Position numbers and translations under genes: made by a program. A stretch of 64,000 nt of DNA from Paenarthrobacter sp. JL.01a (GTDB lineage Bacteria > Actinomycetota > Actinomycetes > Actinomycetales > Micrococcaceae), in assembly GCF_025452095.1 (NCBI RefSeq), contig NZ_CP104877.1, positions 3,968,001-4,032,000 of the forward strand, written 5' to 3'. This document shows, piece after piece, positions 1 to 18,564 of this stretch. The notes below the pieces were generated by a model that was given only the letters and a program-made list of their open reading frames with translations, was not told where the DNA came from and did no database searches. The number at the start of each line of letters is the position of its first letter. Positions within the stretch are counted from its first letter, which is position 1.

Positions 1-343
1 CCGTGTAGGCCTTCCAGGTGGCGAGCTCGGGGTCGTCCAGGACCGGGTGGTGGATCTCGTAGCGCTCAACAGCCGATGCCAATGCGACGGGGTCTGCCTC
101 ATGCTCGAACTTGGGCGAGTGCACGCCGACGGTCACCAAGACGTCCGAGTACTTCTCTTCCAGGGGGCGCAACTCATCGAGCACGTGCAGGCAGTTGATG
201 CAGCAGAAGGTCCAGAAATCGAGCAGCACAATCTTGCCGCGCAGGGACTCGAGGCCCAGGGACTTGCCACCCGTATTGAGCCAGCCGCGGCCCTCGAGTT
301 CGGAGGCCCGGACCCGGTGTTGGGTACGTACGGATTCGCTCAT
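1..343 (-). CDS. NHL/thioredoxin-like protein, partial (N-terminus only)
   Basis: Only the first 114 codons lie in the window; the gene continues past base 1. The start is ATG at 343, and its ATGA overlaps the stop of the upstream CopD-CtaG gene, so the two are translationally coupled. The visible part is the N-terminus of a thioredoxin fold: residues 37-51 run into the motif WTFCCINC, with a redox pair at C48 and C51. This WTxCCINC form is typical of thioredoxin domains fused to NHL repeats and of DipZ/TlpA-like proteins. No signal peptide is visible. The role is inferred as a thiol-disulfide reductase-type protein; the NHL part cannot be seen. Confidence 0.75.
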   Translation of the reverse strand, partial: MSESVRTQHRVRASELEGRGWLNTGGKSLGLESLRGKIVLLDFWTFCCINCLHVLDELRPLEEKYSDVLVTVGVHSPKFEHEADPVALASAVERYEIHHPVLDDPELATWKAYT

Positions 344-2565
344 CAGCGTCCTTCCAGCTTGGTGTTCGGGTCACTCTGCCCGGAATTGTCGTTCGTGGGG
401 CGCACAGCCGGGGCTGCGGTTGTGGCCCTGGCTGTGCGGCCCGACAGCTTGGCATCACGCTCAGCCAGCCGGGCAAACATATCGTTGTAAGCACTGAGAT
501 CGGCGTCGTTATTCCTGTCGGCCGCGCGGTCCACCCGGCGCTTCTCCCGTTCATCGGACCGTGACCACATGACCGCCACGCCGATGGCCACCAGCAGCGT
601 GGGAATTTCACCAATGCCCCAGGCCACTGCGCCGCCCAGTTGCTGGTCTCCCAAGGCCGTGGGACCCCAGGCACGGCCCAGGTCGCCGAAGTAGTCTGCC
701 GCGAGCAGGCCGGTGCCGCCCATGATGGACACCCCGAAGAAGGCGTGGAATCCCATGGTCGCCAGAAGGAGCAGCAGGCGCATTGGGTAGGGCGCACGGC
801 GAGGCAGGGGGTCGCTGCCGATCATACTCAGGACAAAGATGTATCCGGTCAGCAGGAAGTGCAGGTTCATGAGCTCGTGGCCAACGTGCTCCCGCATGGC
901 CAGGCCGAAGAGGTCCGAGTAGTAGAACAAGACAATGGAGCCCGCGAAGTTGGCAGCCGCGAACAAGGGGTGCGTCACCACCTGCGAGAACCGGGAGTGC
1001 ACGAAGAGCAGCAGCCACTCGCGCAGGCCGCGGGAGCCGTGGGCACCCTCGCCGCGGGTTGGCAGCGCGCGCAGGGCCAGCGTCACGGGGGTGCCGAGAA
1101 CCAGGAAGATGGGCGCCACCATGGTGAGGGCCATGTGGTCCACCATATGCGCGGAGAACAGAACCCGGCCGTAGACGGCGGGCGGGCCGGACGTGATGTA
1201 GGTCAGGACCACCAGGCCGATCATCCAGTTCACGGTGCGGAAGGCAGACCACCGGTCTCCGCGCCGGCGGATCTTGACGATGCCCATGATGTAGGAGACG
1301 GCGCCGAACAAGGCAACGCCCACCCACAGCCAGTCAAAGCGCCACTCGGTCAGCCAACGCGCAGGGGTCAGCTCCGGTGGCAGCTCGTACCCGGACAGGA
1401 TGAACGACGGCGAGGCATCGGGCGCGTAGGTGGTGGGCTGCGGCGGAGCCGAGCGACCGAGCGCAACGGCAAGTCCCGACGTCGCGCCCATCACCAGCAG
1501 CTCAACCAAAACCAGTTGCCACAGCACCCGGCGGGCAGACATGGATCCGTTCTTCCCGAGCTGCGGAATAACCCATTGCCGGTGCATGAAACCGATGCCA
1601 CCCAGCACCAGCGTGGCCAGAGCCTTGGCAACAATGAGTTGGCCGTACGACGAGCCGAACAGGTCTGCGGGGTTGGTGACCCGGATGGCAGCATTGATGA
1701 CGCCCGAAGCGAACACCAGGACAAAAGCGAAGCCTGCCAAGGAGGAGAAACGACGGAGGGTCTGCTCTGTAATGTCCGCAGTTCCCGCCTGGCGTGAGCC
1801 GGTAAGGAGGCCCGACAGGACCGCCAGCATGATGATGCCGCCAACCCAAGTGGAGACGCCCACCAAGTGCAGGCCCAGGGAATTGATGGCGCCCTCGTGG
1901 TCGCTTGAACTCGAGGAATGGCCGATGAGTGCTGTGGGGATCAGCCCGATCAACGCGAGCACGAGCGTGAACGCCAGACCGGTCAGGGAGCGGACCCCGA
2001 ACAGGGCCGTGGTGACCACGGCAGCGATAATCGTTACGGCAAGCCAGGCTTTGCCCGTTTCGATGTCGGTCATGAAGTAGACCAGCGAACGGGTGAACTC
2101 GGCATCACCGGACAGTGACTGGCCTGCGACGTCCGCGTACGTCAGGACGAGGACTGCCACTGCGGACAACGTCCACGCCGCGCCTGCTGCGGCGGCCACC
2201 GCGAGGGCCCTGGCAAAGGCCGGATGCTCAGGCGCGTCGGCGTCCTTCTCCCGCGAACGGGATCCTCCGAGGTTCTTGGGCAGGATGCCTACCGCGAAGA
2301 TCAGGCCGCCGATCACGGTGGCTACCGAGACGTTGTGGATGGCCTTGGCAAACGGAAGGCCCCACCTCACCAAGGCACCGGGGTCCGAAACCTGGCGGGC
2401 AGCCGAGGCGCCGGAGAAGATCAACGCGGCGGCAAGAGCGAGGAACAGAACGGCCAATCCCGCCAACTGCCAAGGGAGCGAAATCCCCGCGACGGCAGAG
2501 CCTCCCCGCGCTCCCGGCTTGGGAGGAGACGAAGGGGCAGTTGCGGAACTTCTTGCTGATGGCAC
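343..2565 (-). CDS. CopD-CtaG fusion, cytochrome c oxidase assembly/copper membrane protein
   Basis: This is a 740-residue polytopic membrane protein. The first half (about residues 25-370) carries many hydrophobic helices typical of copper-resistance D (CopD) proteins. The second half (about 390-660) matches the caa3-type CtaG family, with histidine-rich membrane segments such as FSAHMVDHMAL and REHVGHELMNLH that may bind copper. The charged C-terminal 80 residues should be cytosolic. The start is GTG at 2565. Fusion of CopD and CtaG is known in actinobacteria; the likely role is copper delivery to cytochrome oxidase in the plasma membrane. It is coupled by a 4-nt overlap to the thioredoxin-like gene, which suits a shared role in oxidase or copper-site maturation. 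Confidence 0.85.
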   Translation of the reverse strand: MPSARSSATAPSSPPKPGARGGSAVAGISLPWQLAGLAVLFLALAAALIFSGASAARQVSDPGALVRWGLPFAKAIHNVSVATVIGGLIFAVGILPKNLGGSRSREKDADAPEHPAFARALAVAAAAGAAWTLSAVAVLVLTYADVAGQSLSGDAEFTRSLVYFMTDIETGKAWLAVTIIAAVVTTALFGVRSLTGLAFTLVLALIGLIPTALIGHSSSSSDHEGAINSLGLHLVGVSTWVGGIIMLAVLSGLLTGSRQAGTADITEQTLRRFSSLAGFAFVLVFASGVINAAIRVTNPADLFGSSYGQLIVAKALATLVLGGIGFMHRQWVIPQLGKNGSMSARRVLWQLVLVELLVMGATSGLAVALGRSAPPQPTTYAPDASPSFILSGYELPPELTPARWLTEWRFDWLWVGVALFGAVSYIMGIVKIRRRGDRWSAFRTVNWMIGLVVLTYITSGPPAVYGRVLFSAHMVDHMALTMVAPIFLVLGTPVTLALRALPTRGEGAHGSRGLREWLLLFVHSRFSQVVTHPLFAAANFAGSIVLFYYSDLFGLAMREHVGHELMNLHFLLTGYIFVLSMIGSDPLPRRAPYPMRLLLLLATMGFHAFFGVSIMGGTGLLAADYFGDLGRAWGPTALGDQQLGGAVAWGIGEIPTLLVAIGVAVMWSRSDEREKRRVDRAADRNNDADLSAYNDMFARLAERDAKLSGRTARATTAAPAVRPTNDNSGQSDPNTKLEGR

Positions 2566-2636
2566 CTATCCATTGTCCGCTACCTGTCGCCGGGCTGCGA
2601 ATCGAAAGGTGCGCTATGTGCATTAACTCCAAGCAG

Positions 2637-2668
2637 AAAGGGCGGCAACCATCAGGTTGCCGCCCTTT
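2637..2668 (-). terminator. Rho-independent terminator of hup
   Basis: A perfect 14-bp inverted repeat (AAAGGGCGGCAACC and its complement) with an ATCA loop lies just downstream of the hup stop codon on the minus strand. The U-tract after the stem is short. Confidence 0.75.
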
Positions 2669-2688
2669 CAAGGCGTGTGCCGAAGAAG

Positions 2689-2976
2689 TTACTTCTTCTT
2701 GGCGACAGCTGCCTTCAGCTTGGAGCCAGCGGTCAGCTTGACGCTGTGGCCTGCTGCGATCTGGATGGTTTCGCCGGTCTGCGGGTTGCGGCCGGTGCGG
2801 GCTGCACGGTCGGTGCGCTCAACGGCGAGCCAGCCCGGGATGGTGATCTTCTCGCCGGCAGCGACAGAAGTCTCGAAAACTTCGAACAGTGCATCGAGCA
2901 CGGAGTTGACTGCTGCCTGGCTGGTGCCAGCCTTGCCTGCTACCTCTGCAACGAGTTCACTACGGTTCTTAGCCAT
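2689..2976 (-). CDS. hup: HU family DNA-binding protein
   Basis: This 95-residue protein has the full HU/IHF fold: it begins MAKNRSELVAEVAGKAG, has the core GEKITIPGWLAVERTDRAAR, and the DNA-binding arm RTGRNPQTGETIQIAAG. It ends in a short Lys/Ala tail and lacks the long basic extension of mycobacterial HupB. It should be a dimeric nucleoid protein that bends DNA. An AGGAGG ribosome site lies 9-14 nt upstream of the ATG. The gene is monocistronic, followed by a strong hairpin. The 445-nt gap upstream is shared with the divergent patatin gene. Confidence 0.95.
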   Translation of the reverse strand: MAKNRSELVAEVAGKAGTSQAAVNSVLDALFEVFETSVAAGEKITIPGWLAVERTDRAARTGRNPQTGETIQIAAGHSVKLTAGSKLKAAVAKKK

Positions 2977-3226
2977 TTACGTCCTCCTGGACTCATACGT
3001 TTTTGAGCTTTCAAGCGGAATGCGAGCAAGCCACTCTTCGAAAACTTACCAGCTTGGGCTGCCTTGGCCAGCAAATTCCGCGTGTTTCCGCGCTTTTTTG
3101 ACCAAAATCACCGGATTTCAGCGGTTTTTAGGGCCCCTTTAAGCCCTTGGCGTACCCTACGCCGATCGGACATGGACAGAGAACCAGTCCCTGCGGCGCG
3201 CCTGCGGTCCTGATCCTGAATTTCCG

Positions 3227-3256
3227 TTGCACACCCACCCTGCCGGGTGATAGCTT
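3227..3256 (+). promoter_or_regulatory. Possible promoter for the patatin gene
   Basis: TTGCAC and TAGCTT are separated by 18 nt. They sit upstream of a short reading frame with a strong ribosome site and of the patatin-like gene. Call is by eye only. Confidence 0.35.
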
Positions 3257-3312
3257 TTCCGGTGATCGTGATCTTTGAACAATCATGAACTTCGGGACTG
3301 GAGGTGAGACCC

Positions 3313-3366
3313 ATGAAGGCAGTATCCACAGTGGGCGCTCCCAGCAGTCCACGATCCCGCGGCTGA
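3313..3366 (+). CDS. Possible 17-residue upstream peptide
   Basis: A short frame, MKAVSTVGAPSSPRSRG, follows a strong GGAGGTGAG ribosome site at the expected distance. It ends 55 nt before the patatin start. A run of nine C residues lies between them. The ribosome site is much stronger than the one of the main gene, which is why I list it. No known family is recognised; it may be a leader or chance. Confidence 0.25.
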   Translation: MKAVSTVGAPSSPRSRG

Positions 3367-3421
3367 GCAAGCCGCCCCCCCCCGGGAGCGCCTGGTACGC
3401 ATTTCGCGAAAGGCAACTCCC

Positions 3422-4414
3422 ATGAATACATCTCCCTTACCTGCCCCTCCCGCCCCGGAAGCATCGGCGGCAGCGCAAGTACTGCCAACCCTTGACGCTT
3501 CTGCGCGCATCCCGCAGGGTGAGCGCGCATTGGTCCTTGGAGGCGGCGGATCCACAGGCAACGCGTGGCTCATCGGCGTCGTCGCAGGACTTTACGACGG
3601 CGGTGTGGACGTCACCCGCGCAGACCTCACGGTTGGGACCTCGGCCGGGTCCACGGCAGCGGCCCAGCTGGCCGGCGCTGCGCCCGCCGACCTGTTGAAG
3701 GCCACTCTTGGTCCTGTGCCTCTCCCTCCGCGTCAGTCATCTGGCGCGGGACCGGCAGGTTCGGGGGCGCCGGCCCAGAAAGGGGCCGGATCCGTAACTG
3801 ACCATATGGAGCGGACAGGCAGGATCCTGGACGCTTCAAGGGACATGGCCGACATGCGCCGCCGAATGGGTGCCGCGGCCCTCGACCTGGCAGCGGCCAT
3901 GGATGGAGCCAGCAAAAGGTGGAGGGCTACCGTATCGGGCCGACTGCCCCAGCAACAGTGGCCCGAGCGGGCTGTGCTTCTCACAGCAGTAGATGCTGAA
4001 ACCGGGGAGCCTGTGGTCTTCGACCGTCACAGCGGAGTCGACCTGGTGGACGCCGTGGCCGCCAGCTGCGCCAGCGGCTTCGCCTACAGCATCGGCACCA
4101 AGCATTACATCGACGGCGGATACCGGACCAATGCGGAGAACGCGGACCTCGCAGCCGGATATCCCAGGGTTTTGGTGCTCTCGCCGTTCGGCGGCCGGAC
4201 ACGGACGCCTGGCGAATGGGGAATGGATCTGCGGACCCAGGTGTCCGCGTTGCAGGGCAACGGGAGCCGGGTTCGCACCATCGTCCCGGAGAGCGACTCC
4301 GAGCACATGTTCGGGGTCAACGCCATGGATCTGTCGCTCCGCCCAGCTGCGGCGCGGACCGGCTACGAACAAGGGCTGTCCTTGGCCGATGAGCTGGGTG
4401 GGTTCTGGGGTTAG
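3422..4414 (+). CDS. Patatin-like phospholipase
   Basis: This 330-residue protein shows the patatin layout. An oxyanion-hole loop GGGGSTG lies at residues 40-46, the nucleophile elbow GTSAGS places Ser74 as catalytic, and a DGG motif near residue 230 supplies the catalytic Asp. It should hydrolyse acyl esters of lipids through a Ser-Asp dyad. No signal peptide is evident; the N-terminus is Pro/Ala-rich. It stands alone between HU and the first rRNA operon, convergent with the latter. The true substrate cannot be told from sequence. Confidence 0.9.
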   Translation: MNTSPLPAPPAPEASAAAQVLPTLDASARIPQGERALVLGGGGSTGNAWLIGVVAGLYDGGVDVTRADLTVGTSAGSTAAAQLAGAAPADLLKATLGPVPLPPRQSSGAGPAGSGAPAQKGAGSVTDHMERTGRILDASRDMADMRRRMGAAALDLAAAMDGASKRWRATVSGRLPQQQWPERAVLLTAVDAETGEPVVFDRHSGVDLVDAVAASCASGFAYSIGTKHYIDGGYRTNAENADLAAGYPRVLVLSPFGGRTRTPGEWGMDLRTQVSALQGNGSRVRTIVPESDSEHMFGVNAMDLSLRPAAARTGYEQGLSLADELGGFWG

Positions 4415-4427
4415 TCCTTAACGGCTG

Positions 4428-4458
4428 AAGGCCCCTGACCGGTGTGGTGGGGGGCCTT
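4428..4458. terminator. Possible terminator of the patatin gene
   Basis: AAGGCCCC and GGGGCCTT pair across a 15-nt loop, followed on the plus strand by T-rich sequence. It sits at the junction of the convergent patatin gene and rRNA operon. Confidence 0.5.
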
Positions 4459-4484
4459 GTGCGTGTTTGTGGTCTTTTATGTGG

Positions 4485-4515
4485 GAGACCCCCCAACCGT
4501 GGGTTGGGGGGTCTC
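4485..4515 (-). terminator. Terminator of rRNA operon 1
   Basis: A perfect 14-bp inverted repeat (GAGACCCCCCAACC and its complement) with a 3-nt loop lies just downstream of 5S rRNA. The flanking tract is poor in U on the minus transcript. Confidence 0.7.
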
Positions 4516-4526
4516 GACCTAATGGT

Positions 4527-4645
4527 TGTCCGGCGGTGTCCTACTCTCCCACACCCTCCCGGGTGCAGTACCATCGGCGCTGTGGGTCTTAGCTTCCGGG
4601 TTCGGAATGGGACCGGGCGTTTCCCCCACGCTATGACCGCCGTAA
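4527..4645 (-). rRNA. rrf: 5S ribosomal RNA, operon 1
   Basis: The minus strand reads as an actinobacterial 5S rRNA starting TTACGGCGGTCATAGCG, with the conserved CCCATTCCGAACCCGGAAG block. The ends pair (GGCGGTC with complementary 3' bases). Ends are estimated. Confidence 0.95.
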
Positions 4646-4794
4646 CCTTGTTACCCGTTCCCCCGCTCTTGTGTGGTGGGGGTGGGAAGACTGTTGGTTA
4701 CAACTGTGGTGTTGTTATTTAGTTGTTGGTTCCTGTTTCAACTGGTGGGTTGTTGGTTGGGAACCACATAGTGGACGCGTGCAGTGTGTTGTGT

Positions 4795-9975
<5,181 letters not shown>

Positions 9976-10314
9976 AGTAAAACAAATCAAACAGACACAA
10001 CCACACCCACCGGAAATAACGGCAAGAACATGGCTGCACAAAATTCGAAACCAGCTGAAAACCAGACCACCACACACGGGGGTGCGCGACAGTACTGGCA
10101 TAAATTTCAACCAATCAAAAAACAATCGGTATCAACAAACTTGGCACACTATTGAGTTCTCAAACAACAGACCCCCCAAAACATCACCCCGACCGGAACA
10201 CCACACAAAGCAGCGCACCACAACAGGGCCATTGGAAAAGAAGAGTTATTTTTGGCCGCCTACCGAACCGTACACACCTTCCGGCTTTCCGTTTCGCACC
10301 CGGCGACTCAGAAA
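9976..10314 (-). promoter_or_regulatory. rRNA operon 1 leader with boxA
   Basis: The leader between the -10 and 16S carries GTTTGAGAACTC (10154-10165, minus strand), the actinobacterial boxA-type antitermination element, followed by AATAGTGTGCCAAG. Identity with copy 2 ends at about 10170, so promoter-proximal leader sequence is unique to this operon. Confidence 0.7.
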
Positions 10315-10343
10315 ACAATACACGCCCCACAACCCCAACGCAA
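10315..10343 (-). promoter_or_regulatory. Promoter of rRNA operon 1
   Basis: On the minus strand TTGCGT and TATTGT are separated by 17 nt, followed by a GAGTCGCCG block. The same layout recurs before operon 2 (TTGGTG-17-TAAAGT, then GAGTCGCCG), which supports the call. A run of G-tracts (10359-10383) lies just upstream where an UP element would be. Confidence 0.6.
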
Positions 10344-10510
10344 ATCCACCACCCAACACCCACACACCCACCCCCAAAACCCCACCACACCGCCGTCGAA
10401 CACCACCCCAACACTGCCGTCGAACACCACCATTGCGGGCGCAGTTGCCAGGAGCGATGCCAGCAGGGAGTCGGTCATGGCTGATGCCCTGGACGTTCTG
10501 GAGGAACACC

Positions 10511-11106
10511 ATGGCCGAAACCCTGCTCGCGGCGCATTGCGTTTCGCGTTCTTTCGGCTCCGGAGACGGGGTACACAAGCTCTACCGGGACGTAGCCGCG
10601 GGTGAGATCCATGCCTCGTCGGTTTGAATGGCGCAGGCTAGTCCACGCTGATGAGGCTGGTGCTGGGATTGCTGGTCCCCGACTCCGGCGACGTGGCCAT
10701 CTCTGGGCAGAAAGTGAAAGCCACCGGATCGAACACATGGAGCCGTCTGGGGCAGCTGATTGAGTACCCGCTTGCATATGGGGAGCTGGCAGGGTGGACC
10801 AATCTCGAGATCGGAGCACGCCTACGCGGTGTCCCACCCTTTGACATCAAGGCGAGCGTGGACACGGTGCTCGACGAGCTGGATCTGCGACGACCCCATC
10901 CGGTGTCGCTCTCTCCGGGGAATCGCCAACGGCTGGGACTCGCTTGCGCCCTTCAACTCGCCCCTCAGCTCATCGTGCTGGGTGGACCGACAAACGTCAT
11001 CGGGAGCATCGGTCCGAAGGCCACAGACATAGTGCGGGAATTCTTTGCCCTCGTCCACAGCGACGACACCCGCAACGAAGCCCGGAAGCCGGAGATATCA
11101 GCATGA
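10511..11106 (+). pseudogene. Decayed ABC transporter ATPase (BcrA-like)
   Basis: An ATPase can be read across two frames. The start MAETLLAAHCVSRSFG at 10511 has a GGAGGA ribosome site, but the frame stops at 10627 just before Walker A. One base lost near 10615 restores the frame, which then reads GLNGAG, a TAG stop exactly at the Walker A lysine, then STLMRLVLGLL. The signature is LSPGNRQRLGL and Walker B is LIVLGGPTN, where LSGG and LDEPTN are expected. The gene is therefore dead: a frameshift, a nonsense codon and eroded catalytic motifs. It overlaps the permease remnant by ATGA, preserving an ancestral operon of lantibiotic/bacitracin-export type. Confidence 0.85.
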
Positions 11107-11719
11107 AAAAGCCATTCGAAGGACTCAGCGCTGCACTCGACGTCAGGGGACGCAAGACGCTATCTTCCCGGGCGGTCATGCTGGGCCGGCTACCCCTCCT
11201 CGGCCCACCAAATTACTGCCGCCGGCACGGCAGGGAATTCACGGACGGCACCATTTCCGGGCTATTCGCACTGCCGGTCCGGCGGACCACGATTGCCCTG
11301 GCCAAGCTCATGGTTTACGCAGGCTGGGCAATCGTCATGGCAGTCGTGTTGACTATGACCTTGCTTGGCCTCGGCCTTGTCCTGGGCTTTGGATGGCCCA
11401 AGCTGCTGAATTCGAAGGGCTGTCCCGGCTCCTCCCACTCACAGTGCTTTCGGCGCTGATCGCCACGCCCGCGGCCTGGTCGGCAACCCTCGGCCGTGGC
11501 CTGCTTAGCGGAATCGGCCTTACGGTCGGTGTCATGGCCGGGACGCAGGTGGCGGTTCTTGCGGGCGCCGGACCATGGTTTCCCGTCGCCGCGCCGGCAC
11601 TCTGGGCGGTAGCACCTGGCACGGTGCCGCCGGCAGCTCTGGCCCTCACCTTCGCGATTCCGACTCTCTTCGGCGCGCTGACGCTTTGGAGCTGGTCGCG
11701 GCTGCAGCTGGACCGCTGA
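11103..11719 (+). pseudogene. Decayed ABC-2 type permease
   Basis: The start MKKPFEGLSAALDVRGRKTL overlaps the ATPase stop. A segment of the N-terminal half appears to be deleted, since the sequence runs from the first conserved block straight to REFTDGTISGLFALPVRR, a block usual in ABC-2 permeases paired with BcrA-type ATPases. Membrane helices follow, then the frame shifts near 11395-11420 and continues in another frame as LLPLTVLSALIATPAAW to a stop at 11719. With the ATPase remnant it makes a non-functional exporter left between two rRNA operons. Confidence 0.8.
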
Positions 11720-11868
11720 ATTCGACTGTACGCCGCTTGCAGGTAGACGTTTAACGCTCGACGGCGGCCTGCCCGCCTGTGTGCGACAGCCGCGGTTGGT
11801 CGTTAAATGCGCGTGGCCCCTGACCGGTGTGGTGGGGGCCTTGTGCGTGTTTGTGGTCTTTTATGTGG

Positions 11869-11899
11869 GAGACCCCCCAACCGTGGGTTGGGGGGTCTC
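11869..11899 (-). terminator. Terminator of rRNA operon 2
   Basis: Same perfect 14-bp inverted repeat as at 4485-4515, immediately downstream of the second 5S gene. Confidence 0.7.
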
Positions 11900-11910
11900 G
11901 ACCTAATGGT

Positions 11911-12029
11911 TGTCCGGCGGTGTCCTACTCTCCCACACCCTCCCGGGTGCAGTACCATCGGCGCTGTGGGTCTTAGCTTCCGGGTTCGGAATGGGACCGG
12001 GCGTTTCCCCCACGCTATGACCGCCGTAA
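11911..12029 (-). rRNA. rrf: 5S ribosomal RNA, operon 2
   Basis: Identical to the 5S gene of operon 1 over its whole length; ends assigned in the same way. Confidence 0.95.
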
Positions 12030-12178
12030 CCTTGTTACCCGTTCCCCCGCTCTTGTGTGGTGGGGGTGGGAAGACTGTTGGTTACAACTGTGGTGTTGTT
12101 ATTTAGTTGTTGGTTCCTGTTTCAACTGGTGGGTTGTTGGTTGGGAACCACATAGTGGACGCGTGCAGTGTGTTGTGT

Positions 12179-17353
<5,175 letters not shown>

Positions 17354-17751
17354 AGTAAAACAAATCAAACAGACACAACCACACCCACCGGAAATAACGG
17401 CAAGAACGCGGCTGCACAAAATTCGAAACCAGCTGAAAACCAGACCACCACACACGGGGGTGCGCGACAGTACTGGCATAAATTTCAACCAATCAAAAAA
17501 CAATCGGTATCAACAAACTTGGCACACTATTGAGTTCTCAAACAACAGACACTACCGGCACCACCACCAACCCCACAGGGCCACTGGATCGCTCCGAAGC
17601 AACTTTTCAAACTTACCCGAACCGGCCGCTCAAAGCAAACCAAACCCCGGGCCTCCCCCACCAACCAGAAGCACACAAAAGCACCACCGGAACCGGTAAT
17701 TTGAAGGGAGTCGGTCGCCATCATCCCGCATCAGCGGCGGCGACTCGAATA
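17354..17751 (-). promoter_or_regulatory. rRNA operon 2 leader with boxA
   Basis: The boxA-type element GTTTGAGAACTC lies at 17532-17543 (minus strand). Sequence above about 17548 differs from operon 1 except for short shared blocks such as CAGGGCCA. Confidence 0.7.
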
Positions 17752-17780
17752 ACTTTACACGCGCCCCACCCCCACACCAA
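17752..17780 (-). promoter_or_regulatory. Promoter of rRNA operon 2
   Basis: TTGGTG and TAAAGT are 17 nt apart on the minus strand, followed by GAGTCGCCG as in operon 1. A four-tract G motif (17786-17808, minus strand) lies directly upstream of the -35. Confidence 0.55.
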
Positions 17781-17921
17781 ATCCACCCCAACCCCACCCA
17801 AAAACCCCGCAAACACAAGGAAAACCCGCCAAAACAACCAACCAAACCCCCCAAAACACCCACAAACCACCCAAGTGAAGCCCATCACACACCCCAACCA
17901 CCCGCCGTCGAACACCCAACC

Positions 17922-18028
17922 GAGCGAGCGAACCCACCAAACCCCCGGGAACGTGAGCGAGCGAACCCACCAAACCCCGGGAACGTGAGCGAGCGACCCC
18001 ACCAAACCCCCGGGAACGTGAGCGAGCG
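17922..18028. repeat. 33-bp tandem repeat, 3.3 units
   Basis: Three units of 32-33 bp begin GAGCGAGCG and end CCGGGAACGT, at 17922, 17955 and 17987, followed by a 9-nt partial unit. Unit 2 lacks one C and unit 3 has one substitution. They lie between the rpsN terminator and the operon 2 promoter. The core resembles the degenerate repeat at 25085-25172. Confidence 0.9.
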
Positions 18029-18038
18029 TTAAACACAA

Positions 18039-18073
18039 AAAGGGCCGGCAACCATAACGGTTGCCGGCCCTTT
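18039..18073 (-). terminator. Terminator of the rpmB-rpmG-rpsN operon
   Basis: A perfect 15-bp stem (AAAGGGCCGGCAACC and complement) with a 5-nt loop is followed on the minus strand by a T-rich tract. Confidence 0.85.
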
Positions 18074-18086
18074 CAGAGCTTCGTGA

Positions 18087-18392
18087 TTACCAGGAAGACT
18101 TGGTGATGCCCGGGAGCTCACCACGGTGAGCCATGTCGCGGAAGCGAACACGGGAGATACCGAACTTCTGGAGCGTGCCGCGGGGACGGCCGTCGATCTG
18201 GTCGCGGTTACGCAGACGGATCGGGGAGGCGTTGCGGGGCAGCTTCTGCAGGCCGAGGCGTGCAGCTTCGCGTGCTTCGTCAGTCGCGTTGGGGTCTACC
18301 AGGGTCTTCTTCAGTTCGAGACGCTTGGCAGCGTAACGCTCAACAATGACCTTGCGCTGCTCGTTGCGAGCAATCTTGGACTTCTTTGCCAT
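18087..18392 (-). CDS. rpsN: 30S ribosomal protein S14, zinc-free type
   Basis: At 101 residues this is the long S14 form. It carries the RNA-binding tail [31 protein letters not shown] and has no cysteines, so it lacks the zinc ribbon of short S14. It is last in a three-gene operon with rpmB and rpmG, starting 4 nt after the rpmG stop and followed by a strong terminator. Its partners are also cysteine-poor forms. Such clusters are often repressed by zinc through Zur in actinobacteria, but I see no clear Zur box here. Confidence 0.97.
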   Translation of the reverse strand: MAKKSKIARNEQRKVIVERYAAKRLELKKTLVDPNATDEAREAARLGLQKLPRNASPIRLRNRDQIDGRPRGTLQKFGISRVRFRDMAHRGELPGITKSSW

Positions 18393-18396
18393 GTGT

Positions 18397-18564
18397 TTAG
18401 CGCTCCTCTCGGAATTCGACGTGCTGGCGGATCTTGGGGTCGTACTTCTTCAGGACCAGACGGTCCGGGTCGTTACGACGGTTCTTGCGGGTTACGTAGG
18501 TGTAACCGGTGCCCGCGGTGGACTTCAGCTTGATGATCGGACGTACGTCCTTGTCCTTTGCCAT
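18397..18564 (-). CDS. rpmG: 50S ribosomal protein L33, zinc-free type
   Basis: This 55-residue protein begins [20 protein letters not shown] and continues [16 protein letters not shown], a clear L33. It has no cysteines, so it is the C-minus form. Its ATG shares one base with the rpmB stop (TAATG), which implies translational coupling. Confidence 0.97.
   Translation of the reverse strand: MAKDKDVRPIIKLKSTAGTGYTYVTRKNRRNDPDRLVLKKYDPKIRQHVEFREER

Noticed and set aside
640..1797. 385-codon open frame opposite the CopD-CtaG gene
   Set aside because: It is an antisense shadow of a clear membrane protein gene, with low-complexity polar composition, as expected from high GC.
17530..17988. 152-codon Thr/Pro-rich frame upstream of rRNA operon 2
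   Set aside because: Composition follows the A/C-rich strand bias and the tandem repeats; it overlaps the promoter and boxA leader.
17922..18028. CRISPR array
   Set aside because: The 32-33 bp units are contiguous with no spacers and no cas genes are near.
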